This document shows, piece after piece, positions 18,127 through 27,505 of a stretch of 64,000 nucleotides of DNA. The position numbers were made by a program, and so were the translations under genes. The notes under the pieces were generated by a model. That model was not told the DNA's origin, made no database searches, and saw only the letters and a list, made by a program, of their open reading frames with translations. The DNA is from Candidatus Aegiribacteria sp. MLS_C (GTDB lineage: Bacteria > Fermentibacterota > Fermentibacteria > Fermentibacterales > JCC-6). How positions within the stretch are numbered: position 1 is the stretch's first letter; every line of letters starts with the position of its first letter. Location of the stretch: positions 1 to 64,000 of the forward strand of contig LQBI01000031.1 of NCBI GenBank assembly GCA_002030045.1, read 5' to 3'.

Positions 18127-19146
18127 ATGAAGAGGATAGCGCTCGGGAACACTGGGCTGGAAGTAACTCGGGTGGGTTTCGGGGGCATACCCATCCAGAG
18201 ACTGGGAATGGACGAGGCGGTATCGGTGCTGGGAGCGGCCCTGGAGCGGGGGGTCGACTTCATAGATACGGCTAGGGGATACACCGACAGCGAGGTCAAG
18301 ATCGGCAGGGCGATCGCCGGTTTCCCTGGCAGGGTGGTGCTGGCCACCAAGAGCTTCGCCAGGACAAGGGACGCCATGCTCCGGGACATCGAGACCAGCC
18401 TGGGCAACCTGGGAGTGGATCGTATAGACCTGTACCAGTGCCACAACATCTCCAGCGGAGAGCAGCTTGAGACGGCGCTGGGCCCGGGAGGAGCGCTGGA
18501 GGCCCTCACGGAGGCAAGGGAACAGGGGATGGTGGGCCACATAGGGCTCACCGGACACAAGCCCTGGATAACGGCGGAGGCCATCAGCCGCTTCCCCTTC
18601 GAGACCATACAGGTGCCCTTCAACCTGCTGGAGACCGGAGCGGCCGAAGAGCTGCTGCCCCTGGCCCGGGAGAAGGGGCTGGGGACCATAGGCATGAAGC
18701 CGATAGCCGGGGGCGCTGTGCGGAGCGTGCTGCTGAACCTGCGCTTCATCCTGTCTTCCGGCATCGACGTGGTGATCCCGGGAATGGACGATGTGATGGA
18801 AGTGGAGGAGAACCTGTCCGTGCTCGATGACCTCCGGCCGCTGAGCGATGACGAGCTTGCGGTGCTGGAGGAGGAGAAGGCGGAACTGGGCGAAGGCTTC
18901 TGCCGGAGGTGCGAGTACTGCATGCCCTGCCCGCAGGGTCTTAACATCGCGTTCCTGCATCTCATCGGCGCCTACTACTTCAGGTACGGCCTCAAGGAGT
19001 GGGCACTTGGAAGGCTGCAGGGCCTGGAGAAGAAGTACGGTGACTGCATAGCATGCGGCGAATGCGTCTCCAGGTGCCCATACGACCTGGACACTCCTTC
19101 GATCTTCGCGGACCTGGGAAGGAGGATGGCCGAGGACCGCGGGTAG
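18127..19146 (+). CDS. Aldo/keto reductase with C-terminal 4Fe-4S cluster domain
   Basis: MKRIALGNTGLEVTRVGFGGIPIQRL...GVDFIDTARGYTDSE...IGLTGHKP; C-term CRRCEYCMPCPQG and CIACGECVSRCPYDL. Confidence 0.92.
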   Translation: MKRIALGNTGLEVTRVGFGGIPIQRLGMDEAVSVLGAALERGVDFIDTARGYTDSEVKIGRAIAGFPGRVVLATKSFARTRDAMLRDIETSLGNLGVDRIDLYQCHNISSGEQLETALGPGGALEALTEAREQGMVGHIGLTGHKPWITAEAISRFPFETIQVPFNLLETGAAEELLPLAREKGLGTIGMKPIAGGAVRSVLLNLRFILSSGIDVVIPGMDDVMEVEENLSVLDDLRPLSDDELAVLEEEKAELGEGFCRRCEYCMPCPQGLNIAFLHLIGAYYFRYGLKEWALGRLQGLEKKYGDCIACGECVSRCPYDLDTPSIFADLGRRMAEDRG

Positions 19147-19303
19147 TGCCTGATACAGCCGGCCCCCGCAGGGTCGGATTTCCGAGGTCTTCACGAAACT
19201 CTAACGTTTTAAGTGTGAAATACCACGGAACTTGTCCGTATTGTGTGATCGATCGGAGGAGCGGCGGATGTACTCCCATCTTCGCGAAGATACAGCCGGA
19301 TGA

Positions 19304-19333
19304 TTGACATTTGCCGGAAGGTCCGGATATGCT
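19304..19333 (+). promoter_or_regulatory. Sigma70-like promoter
   Basis: TTGACA - 18 nt - TATGCT upstream of the 19368 CDS. Confidence 0.5.
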
Positions 19334-19367
19334 CGAACCTTAACGGGTTTTTCGAAACGGGGGAGAA

Positions 19368-21059
19368 ATGAGATTCGAGGCTGCGTTTGCAGTTTTCGCG
19401 GTTCTCCTGGCGCAGGCCGGCCGGGCGCCGGCGGAACAGGTGTACACCGACGTCACGGCGGAGATGGGAATAAGCGTTCCCGGGCTTGGGAGCGGTACCG
19501 CCTGGAGCGACCTGGACGGTGACGGGGACCTGGACCTGCTGGTCTCCACATCCACATATCCCGATCATATCCATCTCTACCGGAACGACGGTTCCGTATT
19601 CACCGATGTGCACGCTTCCTCGGGACTGACCAACGAGGCCCGTAATTTTGCAGTGGGGGACTACGACGGGGACGGCCTGGACGACATAGCCCTGATTTCC
19701 TTCGGATACGTGCCGCACAAGCTCTACAGGAACCTGGGCGGAATGCAGTTCGAGGACAGGAGCGACACCGCAGGCATATTCGGGGACTACGCCTGGAGGT
19801 GCGCGTTCGTTGACTACGACGACGACGGGCTGCTGGACCTGCACTTCTGCGGTTCGGACAACGGGCTCTTCCGAAATCTCGGAGACGGTACCTTCGAGGA
19901 GGTATCGGCCTCGTCGGGCTTCGAGACCGGCGGCCGCAGCTGCGCCTGGCTGGACTACGACAACGACGGGCTGGAGGACTGCTACGTGGGAAGGTCCGGG
20001 TCAGGCAACCTTCTGTACAGGAACCTGGGGGACGGGACCTTCGAGGAGGTTGGCGCTGCGGCAGGCGTGGCCGATGACGGCGGCACCTCCGGCGTGTGCG
20101 CCGGGGACTACGACGGCGACGGCTTCTTCGACCTGTACTCGGTGAACATTAACAGCCCCAGCAACAGGCTCTTCCGCAACCAGGGCGACGGGACCTTCGA
20201 GGACGTGACTGTCACCGCAGGAGTGGGTGATGTCGGGGACGGCCGCACCGCCACCTTCCTGGACATCGACCAGGACGGCCTGGTGGACATATTCTCGGTG
20301 AACCACGTGTACCCGAACCGCGTCTACCGCAACAACGGCGACGGCACATTCACGGATATCGCCCCTGCGCTCAACATCACCGATCCGGAGGACGCATTCG
20401 GAACGGGTTTTGCGGACTACGACGGGGACGGGGACATCGACGCCTTCCTGGCGACCCATTTCGGGAACAGGCTCCTCCGGTGCGACGGCATGGAGAACCA
20501 CTGGCTGGTGCTTCAGCTGACCGGAACGGTATCCAACCGCAGCGCCATAGGCACATCAGTGAGGTGCTCCTGCGCGGGCGACACCGTGTACGCCAGGGTG
20601 GACGGCGGCCACGGCATGGGGGACTACGACAGCAGGGCGCTGGAGTTCGGCCTGGGAAGCTCCGGTGCACCTGCCGACATTGAGATCCGCTGGCCGTCGG
20701 GGATCGTGGAGAGCTATTCCGGGGTCGGCCCCGACGTTTATTTGGACATCATCGAGGACCAGGGGCTGGGCACCGGCCATGGTCAGGGACCGGTCAGGGT
20801 CCCGCTGTCACTCAGGACATTCCCCAACCCGGCCTCGGACCTGGTCACCGTCAGCTGCAGCCTGGGCGGGGACGGCGGCGAGGCGGTGGCGAGCCTCCTG
20901 GACCTGAGCGGAAGGCTGGTACTGATTACCGCGCAGACATTCGAAGGAGGGACGGTCTCACTGGACCTGTCCGTAGGGGACCTGCAGCCGGGCCTGTACC
21001 TTCTGACGGTCAGAGCCGGCGGCTCAGCGGAGACCGGAATGGTCGTCATCGCACGATGA
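19368..21059 (+). CDS. VCBS/FG-GAP repeat protein with UnbV/ASPIC domain and FlgD-like C-terminal tail
   Basis: Repeated DLDGDGDLDLL / YDGDGLDD; NHWLVLQLTGTVSNRSAIGTSV...IEIRWPSGIVESY (ASPIC/UnbV); tail FPNPASDLVTVSC...LQPGLYLLTVRAGGSAETGMVVIAR. Confidence 0.9.
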   Translation: MRFEAAFAVFAVLLAQAGRAPAEQVYTDVTAEMGISVPGLGSGTAWSDLDGDGDLDLLVSTSTYPDHIHLYRNDGSVFTDVHASSGLTNEARNFAVGDYDGDGLDDIALISFGYVPHKLYRNLGGMQFEDRSDTAGIFGDYAWRCAFVDYDDDGLLDLHFCGSDNGLFRNLGDGTFEEVSASSGFETGGRSCAWLDYDNDGLEDCYVGRSGSGNLLYRNLGDGTFEEVGAAAGVADDGGTSGVCAGDYDGDGFFDLYSVNINSPSNRLFRNQGDGTFEDVTVTAGVGDVGDGRTATFLDIDQDGLVDIFSVNHVYPNRVYRNNGDGTFTDIAPALNITDPEDAFGTGFADYDGDGDIDAFLATHFGNRLLRCDGMENHWLVLQLTGTVSNRSAIGTSVRCSCAGDTVYARVDGGHGMGDYDSRALEFGLGSSGAPADIEIRWPSGIVESYSGVGPDVYLDIIEDQGLGTGHGQGPVRVPLSLRTFPNPASDLVTVSCSLGGDGGEAVASLLDLSGRLVLITAQTFEGGTVSLDLSVGDLQPGLYLLTVRAGGSAETGMVVIAR

Positions 21060-21093
21060 TGACGCAGCTGCCCGAGAGCGCCATGAGTATATC

Positions 21094-22899
21094 ATGTCCG
21101 ACCAGTACCTGACCCTCGGCATACTGCTCATTGCAGTACTCCTCTTCCTGTCCGACAAGCTGCGCCCTGACCTGATATCCATTCTGACGGTGGTCCTTCT
21201 GGCGGCCACCGGTGTGCTCACCGCCGCCGAGTCCTTCTCGGGGTTCGGCAGCAGCGCCGTCATGATAATCATATCGGTCTTCATCCTGGCGGAGGGACTT
21301 CGAAGGACCGGAGTCTCCGAGGCTTTCGCTGAGAGGCTCCTCAGGTGGGGGGGCAGGCGGGAAGGCGCCCTTGTGACGCTCTTCATGGGCGCCGGTGCCC
21401 TGCTGTCGCTGTTCATCAACAACATTGCCGCCGCGGCGGTGCTTATACCGTCGGCGGGCGCCGCTTCCTCCAGGTCGGAGGTGCCCATCTCCAAGCTGCT
21501 CATTCCCCTGGTTTTCGCCACCATAATGGGAGGGATGGCAACCCTCCTTACCAGCATGAACATATTGGTGAGCAATATCTTCGAGAAACACGGGCTGGAG
21601 GGTTTCGGGCTTCTGGACTTCCTGCCGGTGGGGATCCCGGTGCTGGTGGCCGGCATCGCCTACATGGTGGTATGGGGCAGGTTCCGCCTTCCGGCGAAGG
21701 ATAAATCTTCGCCTGACATTTGCTTCGGGGGCCGGGGGAAGCTCTTCAACCTCTACGGCATGGACGAGCTGTTCTTCCGTGCGAGGATTCCCGAAGGCTC
21801 CTACCTGGACGGCAGAAAGCTGAGCGACAGCCTTCTGCGTGAGGATTTCAGGCTCAGCCTTCTTGGGGTCATGAGGCACGGGGAGAGACTGCCCCAGCTT
21901 GAACCCGACACGGTCCTTCGGAAGGGGGACGTGCTGACGCTCAAGGGGAAGGCCTCCGAGTTCGCGGAGATGGACAGGGAACCCAGGCTGGAGATACTGA
22001 CCGATGTCTGTCTGACCCCTTCGGACGTGGAGACATTCGAGATGGCGCTGGTGGAGGTCATGCTCTCCCCGCGCTCCAGCCTGATAGGTTCGACGCTCAG
22101 GGAAGTGTCCTTCCGGCAGAGGTACGGAATGAACGTCATCGCCATCTGGCGGGAGGACCAGCCCGTGAGGCGCGACGTGCGCAATACGAAACTGGTCTGC
22201 GGGGACGCCCTGCTCGGCCTGGTTTCCATCGAGAAGCTGCCGGTGTTGAAGCAGGACCCGGATCTCATAGTCCTTACCCCAACCGCCGGGCTGGAACCCA
22301 TGTCCAGAAGGAGGGGGCCGGCGGCGGTGGCCATTGTACTCGCCACGCTGGTGACGGTGGTCCTTTCCGGCATCCCTATGTCGCAGGTCCTTTTCGCCGG
22401 AGCCATGCTCATGGTGCTGTCCGGAATGCTGAGCATGGAGCAGGCCTACAGGGCCATCGACTGGAGGGTCATCTTCCTGGTGGCGGGTATGCTCCCCCTG
22501 GCTCTGGCGATCAGCTTGTCAGGTCTTGCTGACAGCGCCTCCTCGATACTCTTCTCCTGCCTCGGAGGAATGCCGCCCATTGCTTCCGTGACGTTGCTCT
22601 TCCTGGTCTCGGCCCTGCTGACCCAGGCAGTCAGCGGGGCGGCTGTGGCAGCGATAATGGCTCCCATAGCGGTGGCAGCGGCTTCAGGCTCGGTGGCGCC
22701 GGCGCCGGCACTGGGAATGGCCGTCGCCCTTGGCTCCTCCATGGCCTTCCTCACTCCCCTGGGACACCCGGTGAACATGATGGTAATGGGCGCCGGAAGC
22801 TACAGGTTCAGCGATTACAGGAGGGTGGGCGCACCTCTCTTCGTCCTGCTGACCATTGTCATCCTTGTCGCTTTCTCCCTGAGGTGGCATCTTCTCTAG
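21094..22899 (+). CDS. SLC13/DASS-family permease with two RCK-C (TrkA-C) domains
   Basis: INNIAAAAVLIP; central RCK_C-like segments (EGSYLDGRKLSDSLLREDFRLSLLGVMRHGE...VLRKGDVLTLKG; PRSSLIGSTLREVSFRQRYGMNVIAIWRE); C-term LTPLGHPVNMMVMGAGSYRFSDYRRVGAPL. Confidence 0.9.
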   Translation: MSDQYLTLGILLIAVLLFLSDKLRPDLISILTVVLLAATGVLTAAESFSGFGSSAVMIIISVFILAEGLRRTGVSEAFAERLLRWGGRREGALVTLFMGAGALLSLFINNIAAAAVLIPSAGAASSRSEVPISKLLIPLVFATIMGGMATLLTSMNILVSNIFEKHGLEGFGLLDFLPVGIPVLVAGIAYMVVWGRFRLPAKDKSSPDICFGGRGKLFNLYGMDELFFRARIPEGSYLDGRKLSDSLLREDFRLSLLGVMRHGERLPQLEPDTVLRKGDVLTLKGKASEFAEMDREPRLEILTDVCLTPSDVETFEMALVEVMLSPRSSLIGSTLREVSFRQRYGMNVIAIWREDQPVRRDVRNTKLVCGDALLGLVSIEKLPVLKQDPDLIVLTPTAGLEPMSRRRGPAAVAIVLATLVTVVLSGIPMSQVLFAGAMLMVLSGMLSMEQAYRAIDWRVIFLVAGMLPLALAISLSGLADSASSILFSCLGGMPPIASVTLLFLVSALLTQAVSGAAVAAIMAPIAVAAASGSVAPAPALGMAVALGSSMAFLTPLGHPVNMMVMGAGSYRFSDYRRVGAPLFVLLTIVILVAFSLRWHLL

Positions 22900-23044
22900 C
22901 GGCCGCCCCTGCTGAAGGATGCTCCTGCTTTCTGAAGGACCGCGGTAGTAGAGCGGGAAGACGCGGCTGGACAGCCGCGGGGGATCATCGGAAGCCGCCG
23001 CGGCAGGTCTCAGTGATGGATGTCGAAAAGACGGGAGGCGAATA

Positions 23045-24235
23045 ATGGGGAAACTGGTAAAGGGCAACGTGACCTGGGTAGGCAAGGTGGACTGGGAACT
23101 CAGGAAGTTCCACGGCAACGAGTATTCCACCCACAGGGGCTCCACCTACAATTCCTACCTGATAAGGGAGGGGAAGAACGTACTCATCGACACCGTCTGG
23201 GATCCCTTCGCGAAGGAGTTCGTGGAGAACCTGAAAGGCGAGATAGACCTGGCGGACATAGACCTGGTGGTGGCCAACCACGGGGAGATAGACCACAGCG
23301 GGGCTCTTCCGGAACTGATGAGGAACATTCCGGACACCCCCGTCTACTGCACCGCCAACGCTGTGAAGTCGCTGAAGGGACAGTACCACCGGGACTGGGA
23401 CTTCCATACGGTGAAGACCGGGGACACCGTGGACATCGGCAACGGCAAGTCCCTGGTATTCGTCGAGATGCCCATGCTCCACTGGCCGGACAGCATGGCG
23501 ACCTACATGACCGGCGACAGCATCCTGTTCAGCAACGACGCCTTCGGCCAGCACTACGCCACGGACCTCCTCTTCAACGACCTGGTGGACCGGTGCGAGC
23601 TGATGGAGGAGTGCATCAAGTACTACGCCAACATACTCACCCCCTTCAGCCCCCTGGTGACGAAGAAGATCAGGGAGGTGCTGGGCCTGGGCGTCCCCAT
23701 AGACATGATAGCCACCAGCCACGGGGTCATTTGGAGGGACAACCCGGCACAGATAGTCGAGAAGTACATGGAGTGGGCCGGCGAGTACAGCGAGGACCGC
23801 ATAACGATAATCTACGACACAATGTGGGACGGCACCCGCAGGATGGCCGAGAGGATAGCCGAGGGTATTCGGGAGGCCGACGGGAAGGTAACGGTGAAGG
23901 TCTTCAACATTGCCAAGTCGGACAAGAACGACGTGATAACCGAGGTCTTCCGGTCGAAGGCGGTGCTGGTCGGTTCGCCCACCATCGGTGGTGGAGTGAC
24001 CAGCGGCATGGCCGGCATACTGGAGGAGATCGAGGGGCTGCGCTTCCGGGGAAAGAAGGCGGCGGCCTTCGGCTGCTACGGTTGGAGCGGCGAAGCCGTT
24101 AAGAAGATGTCCGGCTGGCTGGAGAGGGCCGGTTTCCAGGTCATGAACGAGGGTATAAGGTGCCTGTGGAACCCCGACGAAGAAGCCGTCCACCGCTGCG
24201 TCCAGTTCGGAAGGGAAGCGGCCGCCGGCAGCTAG
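23045..24235 (+). CDS. fprA: A-type flavoprotein (FprA/flavodiiron family)
   Basis: NHGEIDHSG metal-site motif, [23 protein letters not shown]-terminal flavodoxin-like domain [21 protein letters not shown]. Confidence 0.92.
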   Translation: MGKLVKGNVTWVGKVDWELRKFHGNEYSTHRGSTYNSYLIREGKNVLIDTVWDPFAKEFVENLKGEIDLADIDLVVANHGEIDHSGALPELMRNIPDTPVYCTANAVKSLKGQYHRDWDFHTVKTGDTVDIGNGKSLVFVEMPMLHWPDSMATYMTGDSILFSNDAFGQHYATDLLFNDLVDRCELMEECIKYYANILTPFSPLVTKKIREVLGLGVPIDMIATSHGVIWRDNPAQIVEKYMEWAGEYSEDRITIIYDTMWDGTRRMAERIAEGIREADGKVTVKVFNIAKSDKNDVITEVFRSKAVLVGSPTIGGGVTSGMAGILEEIEGLRFRGKKAAAFGCYGWSGEAVKKMSGWLERAGFQVMNEGIRCLWNPDEEAVHRCVQFGREAAAGS

Positions 24236-24351
24236 TCCGCCCCTGACGGGACGAATACGGAAGTACTCAGGGAAAGACCTTTGCGCCGTGTACGACTGCC
24301 CCGGGATCCCGGCCGCCGGACGGTTCGTCCTTCGGTACTTGAACGGTGAAG

Positions 24352-26616
24352 TTAACGGCTCCCTTCGCCCAGGAACACCACGGACCTCACGGGGCTTCCC
24401 CCCGGAGCCTCCAGCCTGACGAAGTAGACGCCGGCCGCCACAGGCGCTCCGGATCCGTCCACCCCGTCCCAGATCAGCTGCTCCTCCCCTCCGGGTGAGT
24501 CCACGGGGATGGACGCGACCACCCTTCCTGCAAGGTCGTATATGTCCAGGCGGCAGAGTCCCGCCTCCGGCAGGAAGCACCTTATTTCCAGCGAGCCGAA
24601 GCAGGGGCTGGGGCCGGCCTCCATGGTGGGAGGTCCGACAACCGCGGCGGTTTCGCCCGCCAGGGCCGTGGACCACTGGTAGAGGTACGGGGCCAGGTTG
24701 AACGCCGTGGCGGTCACAGAGACCACCGCCGAGTCCGGGAAAGCGGGTATGTCGAAGATCACGGTGCCCGAGGCGTCGGAGTAGTATGAATCCATCCAGG
24801 TGCCGGCGACCGGATGCTCCGTCATCACCGCCACCAGAGCGCCCTCCAGTGGGCTGCCGCCTGACATGACCGTGAAGGAGTGGGTGCCGGGAGTAAGGGG
24901 CTGAGGATGGTCCACCGTTATCATGGTCAGGGGGGAGGTGTCGTAGTAGATGTCCATCTCCGGGCAGCCGAAGACCATGTGCATGTGGTTGCTGTCTATG
25001 GCGGAGGAGCCGTAGTAGGCGAACACCTCCGCCTTGGACCAGTCGGTCACGGCTCCCATGTGGTGGATGCCCTCCTGGAAGTAGCCCTTGAATATCCATT
25101 TCACCAGGGAGTCGGCGGCGCCGTAGGGGCTGTTGGTGGTCGGGCCCATTACGCCTATGGCTCCCCGGGGGGAATTGATGTCGCCCTCTCCCAGGAAGGC
25201 CTCGCAGAGGCAGTAATGCCCGTCGAACATTCCAACCTGGCAGGCCACCAGGGCCACCCATGGCAGCTTCCTGCCGTTGTTCAGGGCGGCCACGTCCGTC
25301 ACTCCGAAGCCCGGAGGGTACATGTGGGTGACGTCCCCGTGCCCGCAGAGCCCGATTATCGTGTATCCGCTGTCTATGGAGTCGCTGAGGGCCTCGATGG
25401 TGGGGGTCACCCCTCCCGTCTCGCAGAACCAGAGGACCTGGAGCCCCGCCGCCATCATGTACTCCACGTAGTCCCAGGAGTTTGCCACGAACTCGGTATG
25501 GCCGATGCTCATTCCCTTGTTGAACCAGCTCTGGGCCGGCTCGTAGGGATACATCTCGTGCTCGGTTATCTTCCAGGAGATGTACGGGAGGTCTTCCGTG
25601 TCCGCCCCGGAGATCCGTCCCACGTGTATCGACGGGACGCAGCCTGTTCCTATCACTCCGTACATGTTGTCGGCGGAATGGCCGCCGTACTGGGGGGAGG
25701 GCACCACGTACTCGTCCCCGACTATCAGGATGTACTCCGGAGGGTTCGGCCAGGTCGAGAAGGCGTTCTCGATCCAGGCGTCTATCTCGGCGGGAGTGGA
25801 ACCCATGGCCGGAACCGATGCCGTCTCCACCTGGAATCCCTTCCTCGTCTTCCAGTCTATCAGGTCCTGCACCAGGCCCAGACCCTCCTCGGAGGAGATG
25901 ACCAGGTAGCTTCCGTCCACCAGGTCCGAGCCGGTATCGTGGAAGCCCAGCACCTCCCTGTAGAGGGGAAGGAAGCTGCGGGTCACTCCGTCGGCCGCCA
26001 TGGCCAGCTCGTTCTCCCCGGGCTCATCCGTAGTGACGATTCGTGCGGTGACGCTTGTGGTCAGGACGACCTCGCCGGTGGAAGGGTCCCAGCTCACGGG
26101 GAGGAAACTCACCCAGGCCACACGCAGGTCCCTAAGGATGGACACCGATTCCAGCCTGACGGGTTCATCAGGCCAGGGTGCATCACCGCCGTAGAAGTCC
26201 TGCCGCACCCGGACTGGCTCCGGATCCTGCCCCCTGACCTGCAGGGGCTGGAAGGGCGGCAGGCTGTACCGTCCGAGGGAGACGGTGCTCCGTTCCAGGA
26301 CCTCCACCTCCACGCGGCCGCGATCCGGGACCAGCACCATCCTCCTGACAGCGGGAACCTGGGGCAGGCCGATGTCCGCTGCGATACCCTCGCCGGGGAC
26401 ACTGAAGACGGTCCCCCGTCCGTAGCCGGAGAGAAAGGTGTTCCGGGCATCCAGCCTGTCCAGGCTGAACTCCAGGGTCACGCAGCCGTACTCGGAGCCG
26501 GTTACGGAGACCACGGGAACAGCATCCGGGTCGAGGTAGCAGGCCCCGGAGGGTCCCTGCAATGAAATGGACATCAGAACGACTCTGAGAAGCACAGACA
26601 ACTGGATCATGGCCAC
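24352..26616 (-). CDS. Gingipain-like C25-family cysteine peptidase with FlgD-like C-terminal tail
   Basis: YLVISSEEGLGLVQDLIDWKTRKGFQVE; ILIVGDE; IIGLCGHGDVTHMYPP (His); VALVACQVGMF (Cys); tail CRLDIYDLAGRVVASIPVDSPGGEEQLIWDGVDGSGAPVAAGVYFVRLEA. Confidence 0.88.
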   Translation of the reverse strand: MAMIQLSVLLRVVLMSISLQGPSGACYLDPDAVPVVSVTGSEYGCVTLEFSLDRLDARNTFLSGYGRGTVFSVPGEGIAADIGLPQVPAVRRMVLVPDRGRVEVEVLERSTVSLGRYSLPPFQPLQVRGQDPEPVRVRQDFYGGDAPWPDEPVRLESVSILRDLRVAWVSFLPVSWDPSTGEVVLTTSVTARIVTTDEPGENELAMAADGVTRSFLPLYREVLGFHDTGSDLVDGSYLVISSEEGLGLVQDLIDWKTRKGFQVETASVPAMGSTPAEIDAWIENAFSTWPNPPEYILIVGDEYVVPSPQYGGHSADNMYGVIGTGCVPSIHVGRISGADTEDLPYISWKITEHEMYPYEPAQSWFNKGMSIGHTEFVANSWDYVEYMMAAGLQVLWFCETGGVTPTIEALSDSIDSGYTIIGLCGHGDVTHMYPPGFGVTDVAALNNGRKLPWVALVACQVGMFDGHYCLCEAFLGEGDINSPRGAIGVMGPTTNSPYGAADSLVKWIFKGYFQEGIHHMGAVTDWSKAEVFAYYGSSAIDSNHMHMVFGCPEMDIYYDTSPLTMITVDHPQPLTPGTHSFTVMSGGSPLEGALVAVMTEHPVAGTWMDSYYSDASGTVIFDIPAFPDSAVVSVTATAFNLAPYLYQWSTALAGETAAVVGPPTMEAGPSPCFGSLEIRCFLPEAGLCRLDIYDLAGRVVASIPVDSPGGEEQLIWDGVDGSGAPVAAGVYFVRLEAPGGSPVRSVVFLGEGSR

Positions 26617-26724
26617 CCCCGCATTTGAATACGAACCTGATGGCAGTTATAACCACTCCCTGCGACACAAGTCAAAGAGAACGGGTCCGTTATGCCGGAA
26701 GACTCAGCATCGGAAACCCCTTTT

Positions 26725-27354
26725 TCAGTCCCCCTTCCATTCCCTGTCCCTGCCCTTGAACAGCTTCCCGTTCAGCACGGCGAGGAACACCGAGAGGGAC
26801 ACGAAGAAGAAGAGCTGGAAGATCCCGGTCATGCCGAAGAGCAGCAGCAGGATCAGGGAACCGCCTATGACGGTGTGCAGCATGGCAAGGGACAGGCCGT
26901 AGACCTTCTCGTCCCTCTCGTGGAGGTGCCTTATGAAGAGGTACAGGGACATCACAAGGCAGAGGGCGAAGGCCACCGCGGAGAAATCGTGCAGCCTGTT
27001 CAGCAGGTACGTCCCCTCCAGGGAAGGGATGAGCACCGTGAGCAGCAGGAACACCAGGGACCATAGAAGGAGCTTCCGGGCCCTGGTGTCCCTGAATGAT
27101 TGCAGGACGAAGAGCCTGAGTATGTAGAAGCCCAGGAGGATGGCGGTGGCGGCGCCCCAGATTATGAAGCCGACCCTGTGGCCCAGCATGTTGCCTATCA
27201 TGGTGAAAGTGTAGTCGGCCGGGGATTCGCGAGTGGCGAAGAGCCATGTGAAAAGCGGGATCATCACGATGGCGAAGATGGCCAGCCAGGTCATCTGCTT
27301 CCTGTGGAACCTCTTCCTGTCGAGATCGTCAAGCACCGGCCTTCCCGCCTCCAC
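26725..27354 (-). CDS. Multi-pass membrane protein; possible GTG start at 27354
   Basis: Five to six hydrophobic segments (MTWLAIFAIVMIPLFTWLF ... LLLLFGMTGIFQLFFFVSLSVFLAVL); the ORF extension upstream to 27639 runs through intergenic repeats and is unlikely. Confidence 0.7.
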   Translation of the reverse strand: MEAGRPVLDDLDRKRFHRKQMTWLAIFAIVMIPLFTWLFATRESPADYTFTMIGNMLGHRVGFIIWGAATAILLGFYILRLFVLQSFRDTRARKLLLWSLVFLLLTVLIPSLEGTYLLNRLHDFSAVAFALCLVMSLYLFIRHLHERDEKVYGLSLAMLHTVIGGSLILLLLFGMTGIFQLFFFVSLSVFLAVLNGKLFKGRDREWKGD

Positions 27355-27445
27355 CTTCAGGTTTGAAGCGTCCGAACACCTGCTCCAATGTATTATAACA
27401 TCCCGATAATTCCCATGGGGTCCGAAGGTAACCTTCCCTGGATGC

Positions 27446-27501
27446 CCGGGGGTCCTTGAAGACCGGATCTTCGAGGACCGGGGGTCCTTGAAGACCGGAT
27501 C
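27446..27501. repeat. 24-bp direct repeat with internal hairpin downstream of the TPR gene
   Basis: ccgggggtccttgaagaccggatc at 27446 and 27478; gtccttgaagaccggatcttcgaggac (27452-27478) is a near palindrome, possibly terminator-like. Confidence 0.6.
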
Positions 27502-27505
27502 CTCC

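Noticed and set aside
18094-19194. 366-aa ORF on minus strand
   Set aside because: Antisense to the aldo/keto reductase with clear family motifs.
22985-25261. 758-aa ORF on minus strand
   Set aside because: Antisense shadow of the A-type flavoprotein (+) and offset frame of the C25 peptidase (-); low-complexity Gly/His/Arg composition.
24880-26565. 561-aa ORF on plus strand
   Set aside because: Antisense to the well-supported C25 peptidase gene; GC-rich shadow ORF.
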